From Sphingobacterium sp. PCS056 (GTDB lineage Bacteria > Bacteroidota > Bacteroidia > Sphingobacteriales > Sphingobacteriaceae), in assembly GCF_023273895.1 (NCBI RefSeq), contig NZ_CP096883.1:5084001-5148000 (forward strand): DNA of 64,000 bases. The letters are read 5' to 3'. This document shows positions 8,222-16,372 of this stretch, one piece after another; within the stretch, counting starts at the first letter, position 1; each line of letters begins with the position of its first letter. The notes under the pieces are model-generated. The model saw only the letters and a list, made by a program, of their open reading frames with translations, searched no databases and had not been told where the DNA came from. Position numbers and translations under genes: made by a program.

Positions 8222-9442
8222 TTAGTTTTTAAATTTTGATTGATTAATTTCTATAATTTTTTCAATTAGCTTCTTGTCTAATTTTCTATTTTTTGATAAA
8301 AATACAACTTCTAAATCAGAAATAAACTTTTGAAGTTGATAAGTCTCGTTCCCTTCGTTATATAACCACGTAAATGATGATACAAATTTAGGATAAAAAC
8401 CGGTTATCGACAACATACACCCCAGACCAACAACAGTACCTGTATTAAACATGGATTGAATACCCGTACGAGTAAAATCTCCCATAAATAAGCCACACTT
8501 CATCAATCCGGTATCACGCAATGAATCAGACCTGTAATCATATAGTTTGATTGAAGATAGGTTGTTTTTGAGATTCGAATTTATTGTTCCAGCACCCAAA
8601 TTACACCAGTCGCCGACAACTGAGCAACCTAGATATCCGTAATGCCCTTTAGCACTGAAATCTCCTATACTCGAGTTCGAGATTTCTCCTCCCACCACAG
8701 CATAGTCGCCAATGGAAACATTGCTATAAATGGTAGTTCCCATTTTTACAACGGCATTTTTACCTATATATAAAGGGCCTCTTAAATTAGCTCCTTCCAT
8801 AATAATGGCACCATCATCTATATAAATCGGACCTGTCTTTGTATTCAAAGTAACGCATTCCATCTCCACTGACTGACCAACAAATAATTGATCCCCCAAA
8901 ACTATATTTGTATTTGAATAAAATTCTGAGCGTCTGTCATGCGTTAAGATTCCAAATTCACGTATGATTTCAGATCCGATGTTTAAATATAAATCCTCAA
9001 TAAATTGTAGCTGTATACAATCCTGACCAAAAAAGACTTTTTCCATACTGGCATTAAAGGGTTGATCAACATCAGCTCTAAATGCAAATAAGTTATTATC
9101 GGATCGTAAATATTGTCCTTTTGCCAAAGAAATTAATTTTTCAACAAAGGATTCGGTAGGGATAACATTTACAGAAACGAAGAAGAGTTCCTGACCTTCA
9201 TGTGACCATGAAGCGATTTGTTCATCAAGGGACACCTCACTTGCCTGAGAATCGTATAAGACTACAGTATCTAAGGCATGTGCCCATTTTTCAAACAATG
9301 GTAATATGCCCACACGTAGCAAAGCAGTAGATTTGAGACTCGTAAATGGCCATAAAGAATCGGGGTTAAATAGATTCCCCAATCCATTAAAACATTGCAG
9401 ATAACTTGACTGCGTCGATTGATCAAATAACACAACTATCAC
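8222..9442 (-). CDS. GlmU-like putative sugar nucleotidyltransferase with left-handed beta-helix
   Basis: The protein resembles the GlmU-family proteins found throughout Bacteroidota: a degenerate nucleotidyltransferase N-terminus (IVVLFDQSTQ..., then LRVGILPLFEKW) and hexapeptide repeats in the C-terminal half (GPIYIDDGAIIMEGANLRGPLYIG and GTGTVVGLG-like turns). An open frame reaches back to 9574, but that part overlaps rpmE and its terminator. I set the start at the GTG at 9442, just before VIVVLFD, giving 406 residues. The sugar substrate is unknown; the usual GlmU sugar-binding residues cannot be confirmed by eye. Confidence 0.75.
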   Translation of the reverse strand: MIVVLFDQSTQSSYLQCFNGLGNLFNPDSLWPFTSLKSTALLRVGILPLFEKWAHALDTVVLYDSQASEVSLDEQIASWSHEGQELFFVSVNVIPTESFVEKLISLAKGQYLRSDNNLFAFRADVDQPFNASMEKVFFGQDCIQLQFIEDLYLNIGSEIIREFGILTHDRRSEFYSNTNIVLGDQLFVGQSVEMECVTLNTKTGPIYIDDGAIIMEGANLRGPLYIGKNAVVKMGTTIYSNVSIGDYAVVGGEISNSSIGDFSAKGHYGYLGCSVVGDWCNLGAGTINSNLKNNLSSIKLYDYRSDSLRDTGLMKCGLFMGDFTRTGIQSMFNTGTVVGLGCMLSITGFYPKFVSSFTWLYNEGNETYQLQKFISDLEVVFLSKNRKLDKKLIEKIIEINQSKFKN

Positions 9443-9461
9443 CCTATAAAAATAACAAAAA

Positions 9462-9491
9462 AAAACTCGATAATGAATATTATCGAGTTTT
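9462..9491 (-). terminator. Terminator downstream of rpmE
   Basis: A perfect 13-base stem (AAAACTCGATAAT with ATTATCGAGTTTT) and a 4-base loop sits between the rpmE stop and the GTG start of the next minus-strand gene. It separates the two and supports the shortened start of the GlmU-like gene. Confidence 0.8.
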
Positions 9492-9521
9492 AATATTGTG
9501 ATACCCTTAGGATAACAAAAA

Positions 9522-9770
9522 TTATTTTTTGTTATAACGGCTACGGAATTTATCAATACGACCAGCCGTATCAACCAATTTCATTTTACCAGTATAGAAA
9601 GGGTGTGAAGTATGAGAAATCTCTAATTTCACAACTGGATATTCAATACCATCTTCCCAAGTGATCGTCTCTTTTGTATCAACACATGATTTTGTGATGA
9701 AAGAATAGTCATTTGACATATCTTTAAACACAACTAATCTGTAATTTGAAGGATGCAAATCTTTTTTCAT
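9522..9770 (-). CDS. rpmE2: 50S ribosomal protein L31, type B
   Basis: The 82-residue ribosomal protein begins MKKDLHPSNYRLVVFKD, the usual start of type B L31. It lacks the CxxC zinc-binding cysteines of type A, which is why it is called type B (zinc-independent). The longer frame to 9797 adds MNIRNHKIK and is not supported by family length. It ends with the basic tail IDKFRSRYNKK. It has its own promoter upstream and its own terminator downstream, so it is a single-gene unit. Confidence 0.93.
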   Translation of the reverse strand: MKKDLHPSNYRLVVFKDMSNDYSFITKSCVDTKETITWEDGIEYPVVKLEISHTSHPFYTGKMKLVDTAGRIDKFRSRYNKK

Positions 9771-9808
9771 TTTTATCTTATGATTACGTATATTCAATAA
9801 TTGAGGTG

Positions 9809-9839
9809 CAAAGATAATTTATTAAAACCTTATTTGCAA
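9809..9839 (-). promoter_or_regulatory. Promoter of rpmE (TTG-N20-TATCTTTG)
   Basis: Read on the minus strand, TTG at 9839-9837 is followed after 20 bases by TATCTTTG at 9816-9809, matching the Bacteroidota -33/-7 consensus. The leader to the ATG at 9770 would be about 33 bases. A second TATCTTTG copy with a TTG 23 bases away lies at 9907-9900 and could be an alternative start. Confidence 0.7.
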
Positions 9840-9930
9840 GAATATTCCGTAACAAATATTCTAAGAAAGTGATTTATTTTTTATCCTTCACGCCTACTGC
9901 AAAGATAGGCAATTTTAACATTAAAAAAGA

Positions 9931-9960
9931 CAATATTTATTCCTTATTTAAGGAATATTG
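9931..9960. promoter_or_regulatory. Imperfect palindrome in the rpmE / DUF2853 divergent spacer
   Basis: CAATATT...TCCTT-ATTT-AAGGA-ATATTG is a 30-base inverted repeat upstream of DUF2853. A second, related inverted repeat (AGAATATT...AATATTCT) occupies about 9839-9862. Both share an AATATTCC/GGAATATT core and could be a regulator site, but no regulator can be named. Confidence 0.3.
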
Positions 9961-10007
9961 TTTAATTTAATGATCAATTATAAAAATCAATTTAATAACA
10001 CCCTATT

Positions 10008-10346
10008 ATGAGCAAATTAGATGAAAAAATCACTGCATATATTGCAGAAGCAAAAAAATTAAAGTTGCCATTGGAAGATTCTCTTATTGAATCTGTTACA
10101 AGAGGACTCGGCCCCTCTATCTATAAAGCAGATGCCGAAACAATCGCATCTTCCGATCCTGATGAAATCAAAAGATTAAAAACTAATTTTCTAATTAAAA
10201 AATTAGGTCTTGCAGATGATGCAAAACTTGACGCAGCGATTGATGAGGTTTTCACTCAAATTGGTAAATCAAATCGTAACAAGTACCGTGTATTGGTATA
10301 TGCACTACTTGTTAAGAAATTCAAAAAAGAAAGTGTCTATAAATAA
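10008..10346 (+). CDS. DUF2853 family protein
   Basis: The 112-residue cytoplasmic protein has the DUF2853 pattern: a helical N-terminus (KLDEKITAYIAEAKKLKLPLE), then GLGPSIYKADAETIASSDPDE, and the basic C-terminus NKYRVLVYALLVKKF. Structures of this family are all-helical; the function is unknown. It is monocistronic, facing the CBM9-like gene, which converges on it after 27 bases. The start ATG is clear and the length matches the family. Confidence 0.85.
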   Translation: MSKLDEKITAYIAEAKKLKLPLEDSLIESVTRGLGPSIYKADAETIASSDPDEIKRLKTNFLIKKLGLADDAKLDAAIDEVFTQIGKSNRNKYRVLVYALLVKKFKKESVYK

Positions 10347-10373
10347 CTCTAACATTAAAGAGTCATCCAACTC

Positions 10374-11027
10374 TTACTCAAAAAATAATTCACCAAAGAA
10401 TTCTGGTAAATGAAAATTAGGAGTTGGATGATTTATTTTATTCCAAGACAAAAAGTGAGGTTTTGGTAAATGGTCTCCACATTTATAAAAATTAGCGAAA
10501 ATTGGATTTTCTTTCAAAAAAGCATAGGTCACTTGACTATAACTAAATGCACTATAAGGAATGTACTGAATTAAGCTCCACTGTGTTCCCAAATTATTGC
10601 GTTCAATGCACGTAAACACTTCGACTTGATCTATCTGTTGCCTGGTCAACCTCGAACGCTCTGCTTTGATACTAGTACCATAACCAATCAAGCCAGCTCC
10701 TATAGGATTAAACTCAAAATTATAATAGTGTTTTCTATTATCAAAAGAAATAAAAAACTCAACACAACTATCCTCCCAAATATTATCATTATGCATGTAA
10801 TAGTGCGCCTTTATAACTTCTTCTTCTATTTTATATTGGATTACTATTGCTTGCTGATCATACGCAAGTCTAAATTTTGCTTTAGGTGCATAGGGATAAT
10901 CATGATTCCAATTAGCAATAGCGATATCGTTCCATGCAATGGCAGATAGTAATTTATTTAAAGACTGGTATCCCTTTAAATCTTCATTTCCAAAATCAAT
11001 AGAAGGTACAATGATAGAATTTGTCAT
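10374..11027 (-). CDS. Carbohydrate-binding family 9-like protein
   Basis: About 217 residues starting MTNSIIVPSIDFG. The body carries the pattern of the CBM9-like domain: AKFRLAYDQQAIVIQYKI, then WEDSCVEFFISFD (the WxDxxVE block, residues about 95-108) and YYNFEFNPIGAGL. No clear signal peptide is present with this start; a longer frame from 11063 would add a hydrophobic MLSLCLYLVLLY that could be a signal, but it reads straight into the mature sequence without a normal cleavage site. Proteins of this type sit near sugar-use genes; ligand unknown. The gene follows the NahK-like kinase on the same strand. Confidence 0.72.
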   Translation of the reverse strand: MTNSIIVPSIDFGNEDLKGYQSLNKLLSAIAWNDIAIANWNHDYPYAPKAKFRLAYDQQAIVIQYKIEEEVIKAHYYMHNDNIWEDSCVEFFISFDNRKHYYNFEFNPIGAGLIGYGTSIKAERSRLTRQQIDQVEVFTCIERNNLGTQWSLIQYIPYSAFSYSQVTYAFLKENPIFANFYKCGDHLPKPHFLSWNKINHPTPNFHLPEFFGELFFE

Positions 11028-11093
11028 ATACAATAATACTAAATATAAACAAAGAGAGAGCACAGTTTTACCTATACTCTCATCTGGTAATTA

Positions 11094-12206
11094 TTAATCT
11101 TGTAAAACCGAGCTAATAGCATTTTTCAGTTCTTCTTCCTGTCTTTCCATTTCCTCAACCAATTTCAATTGCGTCTTTGTTCTTACTAAATTATGATCAG
11201 TATATTTTGTTTTAAAGTAGTGATCACCTTCAAGATAATCTGTTAAAAAACGTACACCCTGCATATAAGGTAACAAAAATACTCCTTCTACTAAAGAGTG
11301 AACTTCCACGTCCGTTAAAAACTCTTTCGCCTCGTTGAGATAACCTTCTGCATAAGCAGCGTATAAAGGAATATTTAAAACAATCTTAGATAAATCTTTT
11401 TCATCCTCTTCAACTGGATTGATGATCGTTCGTATGGCATCTCCAAAATCATAGGCAACATAACCCGGCATTACTGTATCTAAATCAATGACACACTGCG
11501 CCTGATCATTTTGATCTAGCAGCACATTATTAAATTTAGTATCATTATGGGTAATGCGCAACGGCAACTCTCCTTTATCACCTAGATTAAGTATTGTTTT
11601 CATACGATCTTCTCTTGACAAGATAAAATCTAAGATCTCAGGTACATTTTTAACCCGATTATGAGAATCATTAGCAATTGCACGCTTCAAATTGTCTAAG
11701 CGAAATTGAATATTATGAAAATTAGGTAATACTTCAACAATCTTAGATGCATCTAAATCCGCCAATTGTAATTGAAATTGACCAAAAGCTTTTCCACCCT
11801 CTGAAGCCTGAATTGTTGTCTCTACAACATCATAGCTCTTGGTGTCATCGATAAGAATAAACATACGCCAATAATTGCCATCTTCATCTATATGATATAA
11901 ATCATTCGATTTTGTTGGAATTATGGTCAACACCCTTGATTGTTGGATATCTGCTGGCAAATGTGCAATTTTCGTTTTTAAATGATCCGTTACATGCTTA
12001 ATATTAAGCATAAGACCATCTACATTTTGAAAAATGTAATGATTTATCCTTTGCAATAAAAAGGATTTACCATGTGTATTTTTTGTTGTTACACGATATG
12101 TATCGTTGATATGTCCTGAACCAAAAGCATCTACACTAATGATATCCTCACTTAAAGAAAACGCAGCTGCAGCTTTCAGACCATTTATTTGATTCGAATT
12201 TGACAT
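11094..12206 (-). CDS. Phosphotransferase of the aminoglycoside/choline kinase fold, NahK-like sugar kinase
   Basis: The 370-residue protein has the APH fold. Visible motifs are ITHNDTKFNNVLL (catalytic HxD-type loop with Asp in HND, residues about 218-230) and VIDLDTVMPG (metal-binding Asp), with GSGHINDTYRV near the N-terminus as the nucleotide loop. Annotations in this group range from aminoglycoside phosphotransferase to N-acetylhexosamine 1-kinase (NahK). The divergent GH109-like glycosidase, which would release GalNAc, favours the sugar-kinase reading. That link is inference. It is probably co-transcribed with the CBM9-like gene 66 bases downstream. Confidence 0.72.
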   Translation of the reverse strand: MSNSNQINGLKAAAAFSLSEDIISVDAFGSGHINDTYRVTTKNTHGKSFLLQRINHYIFQNVDGLMLNIKHVTDHLKTKIAHLPADIQQSRVLTIIPTKSNDLYHIDEDGNYWRMFILIDDTKSYDVVETTIQASEGGKAFGQFQLQLADLDASKIVEVLPNFHNIQFRLDNLKRAIANDSHNRVKNVPEILDFILSREDRMKTILNLGDKGELPLRITHNDTKFNNVLLDQNDQAQCVIDLDTVMPGYVAYDFGDAIRTIINPVEEDEKDLSKIVLNIPLYAAYAEGYLNEAKEFLTDVEVHSLVEGVFLLPYMQGVRFLTDYLEGDHYFKTKYTDHNLVRTKTQLKLVEEMERQEEELKNAISSVLQD

Positions 12207-12325
12207 TAAAAATTTTACTAACTATAAATAATTAAGTTTTTAACTGGATTGCAATATCTCAAATAGTTGTGAAAAGTGCTAATAAAATATTAACACAAAC
12301 GATTGTTCTTTTTTTTCATTTTAGA

Positions 12326-12335
12326 CAAACGTTTG
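12326..12335. promoter_or_regulatory. LacI-type palindromic operator candidate
   Basis: CAAACGTTTG is a perfect 10-base palindrome with a central CG, typical of LacI/GalR-family operators. An imperfect copy, CAAACGATTG, lies 30 bases upstream at 12296-12305, a spacing of about three helical turns. Both are in the spacer shared by the sugar kinase and the GH109-like gene. No LacI regulator is encoded in the window. Confidence 0.5.
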
Positions 12336-12362
12336 CACATTAAGTTTATATTTCCAATTTGA

Positions 12363-12370
12363 TATATTTG
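12363..12370 (+). promoter_or_regulatory. -7 element upstream of the GH109-like gene
   Basis: TATATTTG matches TAnnTTTG and lies 88 bases before the ATG. A TTTG within the operator palindrome is 27 bases upstream, which is too far for a normal -33, so only the -7 part is supported. Confidence 0.4.
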
Positions 12371-12458
12371 TTTAATAGCGAATTCAGTGATATCAAACTA
12401 AAATCACATGTTATTAAAAAAGGATATTTAATATCCTGATTATAAAAGAACAAAAATT

Positions 12459-13802
12459 ATGGACAGAAGAAATTTCATAAAATCTACAGCAGTTACAACT
12501 GCGGGATTGGGCATCCTTTCTAGTACAGATCTATTTGCAAAAGATGGTAAAGTAAGGTTAGCATTTATAGGTGTAGGACTTAGAGGTCGTAACCATGTTG
12601 CCATTGCATTGAACCGTGATGATGTCGAAGTTGTAGCAATTTGTGATACACAAGAAGAGTCTTTATCACAGTGCCGCAAGCAATTTGACAAAAAAGGAAT
12701 TAAACTTCCAAAGGAATACACTGGTGGTATCGATGCTTACAAGAAAATGTTAAGTAAAGAAAAGTTAGATGCTGTCATCATTGCAACTCCTTGGGAATTT
12801 CACAAAGATCAAGCCATTGACTCTATGAAGGCAGGTCTATATGTAGGTTGCGAAGTGATCGCAGGTTTGACTTTACAAGATCACTGGGATGTTGTTAAAG
12901 CATCTGAGCAGACAGGTAAGCCGTACATGACTTTAGAGAATGTTGCTTATCGTCGTGATGTAATGGCTGTCCTTAATATGCACCGTCAAGGATTATTTGG
13001 TGAATTGCTACATTTAGAAGGAGGTTATCAACATGACTTACGTGAAGTACTTTTTAATGATGGTAAAAGCTACTATGGCAACGGTGTCGAATTTGGTCCA
13101 AAGGCTATTTCTGAAGCACAATGGCGTACAAAATACAATGTAGAGCAAGATGGAGATTTATATCCTACTCACGGTTTAGGTCCAATTCTACCTTTTATCA
13201 ATATCAACGCAGGAAATCGTTTTACACACCTGACTTCGTATTCAAGTAAAGCGAGAGGCTTAGCTTCTTATGTTGAAAAGAAAGCACCAGGTCATCCAAA
13301 TGCAAAATTGAATTATAAAAATGGTGACATTACTCAAACCATGATTCAATGCCAAAATGGTGAAACCATTTTATTAACGCATGATACACACTTACCAAGA
13401 CCCTACTCGATCGGTTTCCGTGTACAAGGTACTGAGGGAATATGGATGGATGTTGCACAAGGTATTCACATCGAAGGTAAATCTAAACCACATACATGGG
13501 ATCCGGCAAAAGAATGGGTAGAAAAATATGATCATCCGATCTGGAAAAAATATGAAACACTTGCAACAGGATCTGGTCACGGAGGTATGGATTGGTTTGT
13601 ATTTAACTCCTTCATCCAAGCCACTAAGCAAGGCAAACAAACTCCATTTGACGTATATGACTCTGTTACCATGAGTGCAGTATTTCCACTATCAACTGAT
13701 TCCATCAAACAAGGAAACAAAACAGTTGACTTTCCTGATTTCACTTCTGGAAAATGGAAAGCAAAGAAAAACACTTTTATGCTTGACGATAGAGGATTAT
13801 AA
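12459..13802 (+). CDS. Gfo/Idh/MocA-type protein, probable GH109 alpha-N-acetylgalactosaminidase
   Basis: The 447-residue protein starts with a Tat-type signal (MDRRNFIKSTAVTTAG), then a Rossmann fold (RLAFIGVGLRGRNHV, residues 33-47). The block QWRTKYNVEQDGDLYPTHG at 221-239 contains Arg223, Tyr235 and His238, spaced like substrate-binding residues I recall from GH109 enzymes. These use tightly bound NAD to cleave alpha-GalNAc, acting outside the cytoplasm after Tat export. A plain oxidoreductase with a Tat signal is the alternative. It diverges from the NahK-like kinase and ends at a strong terminator. Confidence 0.78.
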   Translation: MDRRNFIKSTAVTTAGLGILSSTDLFAKDGKVRLAFIGVGLRGRNHVAIALNRDDVEVVAICDTQEESLSQCRKQFDKKGIKLPKEYTGGIDAYKKMLSKEKLDAVIIATPWEFHKDQAIDSMKAGLYVGCEVIAGLTLQDHWDVVKASEQTGKPYMTLENVAYRRDVMAVLNMHRQGLFGELLHLEGGYQHDLREVLFNDGKSYYGNGVEFGPKAISEAQWRTKYNVEQDGDLYPTHGLGPILPFININAGNRFTHLTSYSSKARGLASYVEKKAPGHPNAKLNYKNGDITQTMIQCQNGETILLTHDTHLPRPYSIGFRVQGTEGIWMDVAQGIHIEGKSKPHTWDPAKEWVEKYDHPIWKKYETLATGSGHGGMDWFVFNSFIQATKQGKQTPFDVYDSVTMSAVFPLSTDSIKQGNKTVDFPDFTSGKWKAKKNTFMLDDRGL

Positions 13803-13808
13803 AAACAC

Positions 13809-13839
13809 ACAAAAGGCTTCTGATTTAGAAGCCTTTTGT
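13809..13839 (+). terminator. Terminator of the GH109-like gene
   Basis: A 13-base perfect stem (ACAAAAGGCTTCT / AGAAGCCTTTTGT) with a GATTT loop, starting 6 bases after the stop. Confidence 0.85.
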
Positions 13840-13941
13840 ATTTCAGACGAAGGCTAAAACGATGACAAAAGAGAGCTATCAATCTTTTTTACAGATTAAT
13901 TTCTAAAAATTCACTACATTTAGCCTAAGTATAAAAAAAAC

Positions 13942-15240
13942 ATGCTCACAGAAGTCCTTATTATATTAGCTCTAATTATTCTTAATGGAGTATTATCTGC
14001 ATCTGAAATTGCAATCGTCTCCAGTAGAAAAGCCAGATTACAAGCTGCATCTGACAAAGATAACCCCGCAGCAAAAATAGCTTTAGCATTAAAGGAATCA
14101 CCAAATAACTTTTTATCCACCGTTCAAATCGGTATAACATTAATCGGGATCTTAACAGGTTTTTTTAGTGGTGGAAGCATTGCGACCTATCTGAAACAAT
14201 TATTTGTACAGATATCTTTTTTAGCTCCTTATAGCGAGCAATTATCGGTCATAATCGTTGTTTTTGTCATTACATTCTTCTCCCTAGTATTAGGAGAACT
14301 CGTGCCAAAAAGAATTGGAATGGCGATTCCAGAAAAGTATGCTATGGTGATCGCCTATCCCATGAATCTATTAAGTAAAATAGTTCGTCCATTTGTATGG
14401 TTGCTAAGTATTTCAACAGATTGTATTGTCAAATTATTTAATATCAAAAGCACGCACAATTCAGTAACCGAAGAAGAAATAAAAGCATTAGTAGATGAAG
14501 GGGTTGATAGCGGTGCTATTGAAGGAATAGAGCATGACATCGTAGATCGCCTATTAAGCCTTGGAGATAAGAAAGCGATAAACCTAATGACACACAGAAG
14601 TAATATAGCATTCTTAGATTTAGAAGATAGCTTCGAAGAGCATCGACATATCATCATGAATACAGAGCATACCATGTATCCTATTTGTGAAGGCAATCTA
14701 GATAATATTAAAGGGGTTGTCCATGTTAAAAAATTATTATCGCAATACCTAAAAGAAAAACCAATTGATTTACAACAATTGATTGAACCTATAAAATTTG
14801 TCAACGAACATAGCTCTGCCTATAGTATATTGGCAATTCTCAGGGCTTCACATATCCATCAAGCCATTGTAATTGATGAATACGGTTCTACACAAGGGGT
14901 AATTACGCTTCGAGACATTCTTTCGGATTTAGTCGGTAATTTACCAGAAGATCAATCAACAGGCAAACCCCGAATTCGAAAACGTGAAGATGGATCTTAC
15001 ATTGCCGATGGACAATATCAATTAGATCGATTCATGGAAGAATTTGAAATTGGTCTTTCTGAAGAAGATGAAGATGAAATCAATAATATCACAACACTTG
15101 GAGGGCTCGTATTTTTATTGCTTGACCATGTGCCCTTAGAGGGAGAACAAGTTCACTATAAAAATATTGAATTTGAAGTTCTTGATATGGATGGTAATCG
15201 AATTGACAAGATTTTGTTCAGAAAAAAGGATGATGATTAA
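13942..15240 (+). CDS. CNNM/CorC-type membrane protein (HlyC/CorC family)
   Basis: The 432-residue protein has a DUF21 membrane domain with four hydrophobic segments (residues 1-190, beginning LTEVLIILALIILNGVLSASEIAIVSSRKARL), a CBS pair (about 205-320) and a C-terminal CorC_HlyC domain (about 345-430). Relatives take part in magnesium or cobalt export or resistance; the ion here is not known. The stop codon sits inside the loop of the terminator shared with trxA. The spacer from the GH109-like gene holds that gene's own terminator. Confidence 0.88.
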   Translation: MLTEVLIILALIILNGVLSASEIAIVSSRKARLQAASDKDNPAAKIALALKESPNNFLSTVQIGITLIGILTGFFSGGSIATYLKQLFVQISFLAPYSEQLSVIIVVFVITFFSLVLGELVPKRIGMAIPEKYAMVIAYPMNLLSKIVRPFVWLLSISTDCIVKLFNIKSTHNSVTEEEIKALVDEGVDSGAIEGIEHDIVDRLLSLGDKKAINLMTHRSNIAFLDLEDSFEEHRHIIMNTEHTMYPICEGNLDNIKGVVHVKKLLSQYLKEKPIDLQQLIEPIKFVNEHSSAYSILAILRASHIHQAIVIDEYGSTQGVITLRDILSDLVGNLPEDQSTGKPRIRKREDGSYIADGQYQLDRFMEEFEIGLSEEDEDEINNITTLGGLVFLLLDHVPLEGEQVHYKNIEFEVLDMDGNRIDKILFRKKDDD

Positions 15241-15255
15241 ATCATCATCCTTTTT
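15222..15255. terminator. Bidirectional terminator with a stop codon in its loop
   Basis: AAAAAAGGATGATGAT, then TAA, then ATCATCATCCTTTTT. The left arm encodes the last residues of the CorC-like protein (KKDDD) and the TAA loop is its stop. The right arm runs up to the trxA stop, so one hairpin serves both converging genes. Confidence 0.8.
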
Positions 15256-15552
15256 CTATTTGTGCGAATCAATAAGCTTATGGAGGTCAGCCTTTGTGAT
15301 CATTCCACTCTGCCTCCATACTTGTGTACCATTTTTAAACAGAACAAATGTAGGTACACCACTTACCTTGTAAATTGCCGCTATCTTAGGATTTTTGTCC
15401 ACATCAATTTTAATAATTGACAAACTTTCATCATAAAATTCTTTTACATCTTGTAATATGGGCGCCATAGTTTGACATGGTCCACACCAAGTTGCAAAAA
15501 AATCCACTAATACAACGTCATTTGATTTTATAATCTCATCGAATGTAGCCAT
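15256..15552 (-). CDS. trxA: Thioredoxin
   Basis: A 98-residue thioredoxin with the WCGPC active site (Cys23, Cys26) and the cis-proline region VSGVPTFVLF. There is no signal peptide, so it is cytoplasmic. It overlaps by one base the stop of the upstream rhodanese gene, showing translational coupling in a minus-strand pair. The general role is disulfide reduction; the partner may be the adjacent rhodanese protein, but that one appears exported. Confidence 0.93.
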   Translation of the reverse strand: MATFDEIIKSNDVVLVDFFATWCGPCQTMAPILQDVKEFYDESLSIIKIDVDKNPKIAAIYKVSGVPTFVLFKNGTQVWRQSGMITKADLHKLIDSHK

Positions 15553-16289
15553 TATTTTTCCTCCTTTATTTTTTTCAATGCTTGATAACCACCTTTTATA
15601 TTAACTACATTTTCAATACCTTTTGCTTTTAAAATAGATATAGCGATCATACTGCGATATCCAGAAAGACATTGAACGTAATAATTGTTATACTCTGGTA
15701 AATTAATGTTAAAGTTACCTAAATCTTTAAGTGGAAAATTCATCGCATTGTCAATATGCCCTTCTGCAAACTCTTTTTCCGACCTAACATCAATTATTTG
15801 ACCTTTTGTTGATAAATCTAAATAAGTTGCTGCATCAACCTCATCAACAGTATTTAACAAATACTGTTTCTTATAACTATCTACTCCATCATGAAGATAA
15901 CCCAGTACTTGTGTATAGCCAAGTTCTGTAAGCATTTCAAATACAAGTGTAATAGATGAATGGTCTGCCACGTATATTATAGGCTGATGCTTGTCCATGA
16001 ATATTTTTTGCACCCAAATTTTAAATGGACCTTTCCATCCGATATGAATAGATTTGGGGATATAACCCGCTTTGAATTCTTCAGAAGATCTAGCATCCAA
16101 TATAACCGCTCCAGTAGCTTCTAAAGCCATAAATTGAGTCAGATTTAAGGGTAAAGGACTTATACTATCTTGATAGATACTGGATAAAAGCGATTTATTC
16201 ATTGTCGCAAACGACTTTCCAAAACTTAGAAAGGTAACGAACGTAAAAAGTATAAGTGAAATTGCTATGTTTCTATATGTATGTTTCAT
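15552..16289 (-). CDS. Exported tandem rhodanese-domain protein
   Basis: The 245-residue protein has an N-terminal hydrophobic signal or anchor (residues 8-28). Two rhodanese domains follow: domain 1 at about 45-145 (AVILDARSSEEFKAGYIPKS) and domain 2 at about 150-243 (QIIDVRSEKEFAEGHIDNAM, active-site loop QCLSGYRS with Cys207). In domain 1 the active-site position reads YVADHSS without a cysteine, so only domain 2 can carry a persulfide. Such proteins handle sulfane sulfur or protect against sulfide or cyanide; the substrate is unknown. It is coupled to trxA. Confidence 0.85.
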   Translation of the reverse strand: MKHTYRNIAISLILFTFVTFLSFGKSFATMNKSLLSSIYQDSISPLPLNLTQFMALEATGAVILDARSSEEFKAGYIPKSIHIGWKGPFKIWVQKIFMDKHQPIIYVADHSSITLVFEMLTELGYTQVLGYLHDGVDSYKKQYLLNTVDEVDAATYLDLSTKGQIIDVRSEKEFAEGHIDNAMNFPLKDLGNFNINLPEYNNYYVQCLSGYRSMIAISILKAKGIENVVNIKGGYQALKKIKEEK

Positions 16290-16372
16290 GATGATTAATT
16301 ACGCATGATTGCGTTGCTGATTAAGCTATCTGATGTTCAGCAGCACGCTGATGATTATTTTGTATACTAATT

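Noticed and set aside
9443..9574. N-terminal extension of the GlmU-like protein
   Set aside because: It runs through the rpmE terminator and the rpmE 3' coding end; family proteins start near VIVVLFD.
10363..10431. Inverted repeat TCATCCAACTC / GAGTTGGATGA around the DUF2853 and CBM9 gene ends
   Set aside because: The loop is about 48 bases and one arm lies in coding sequence, so it is not a convincing terminator.
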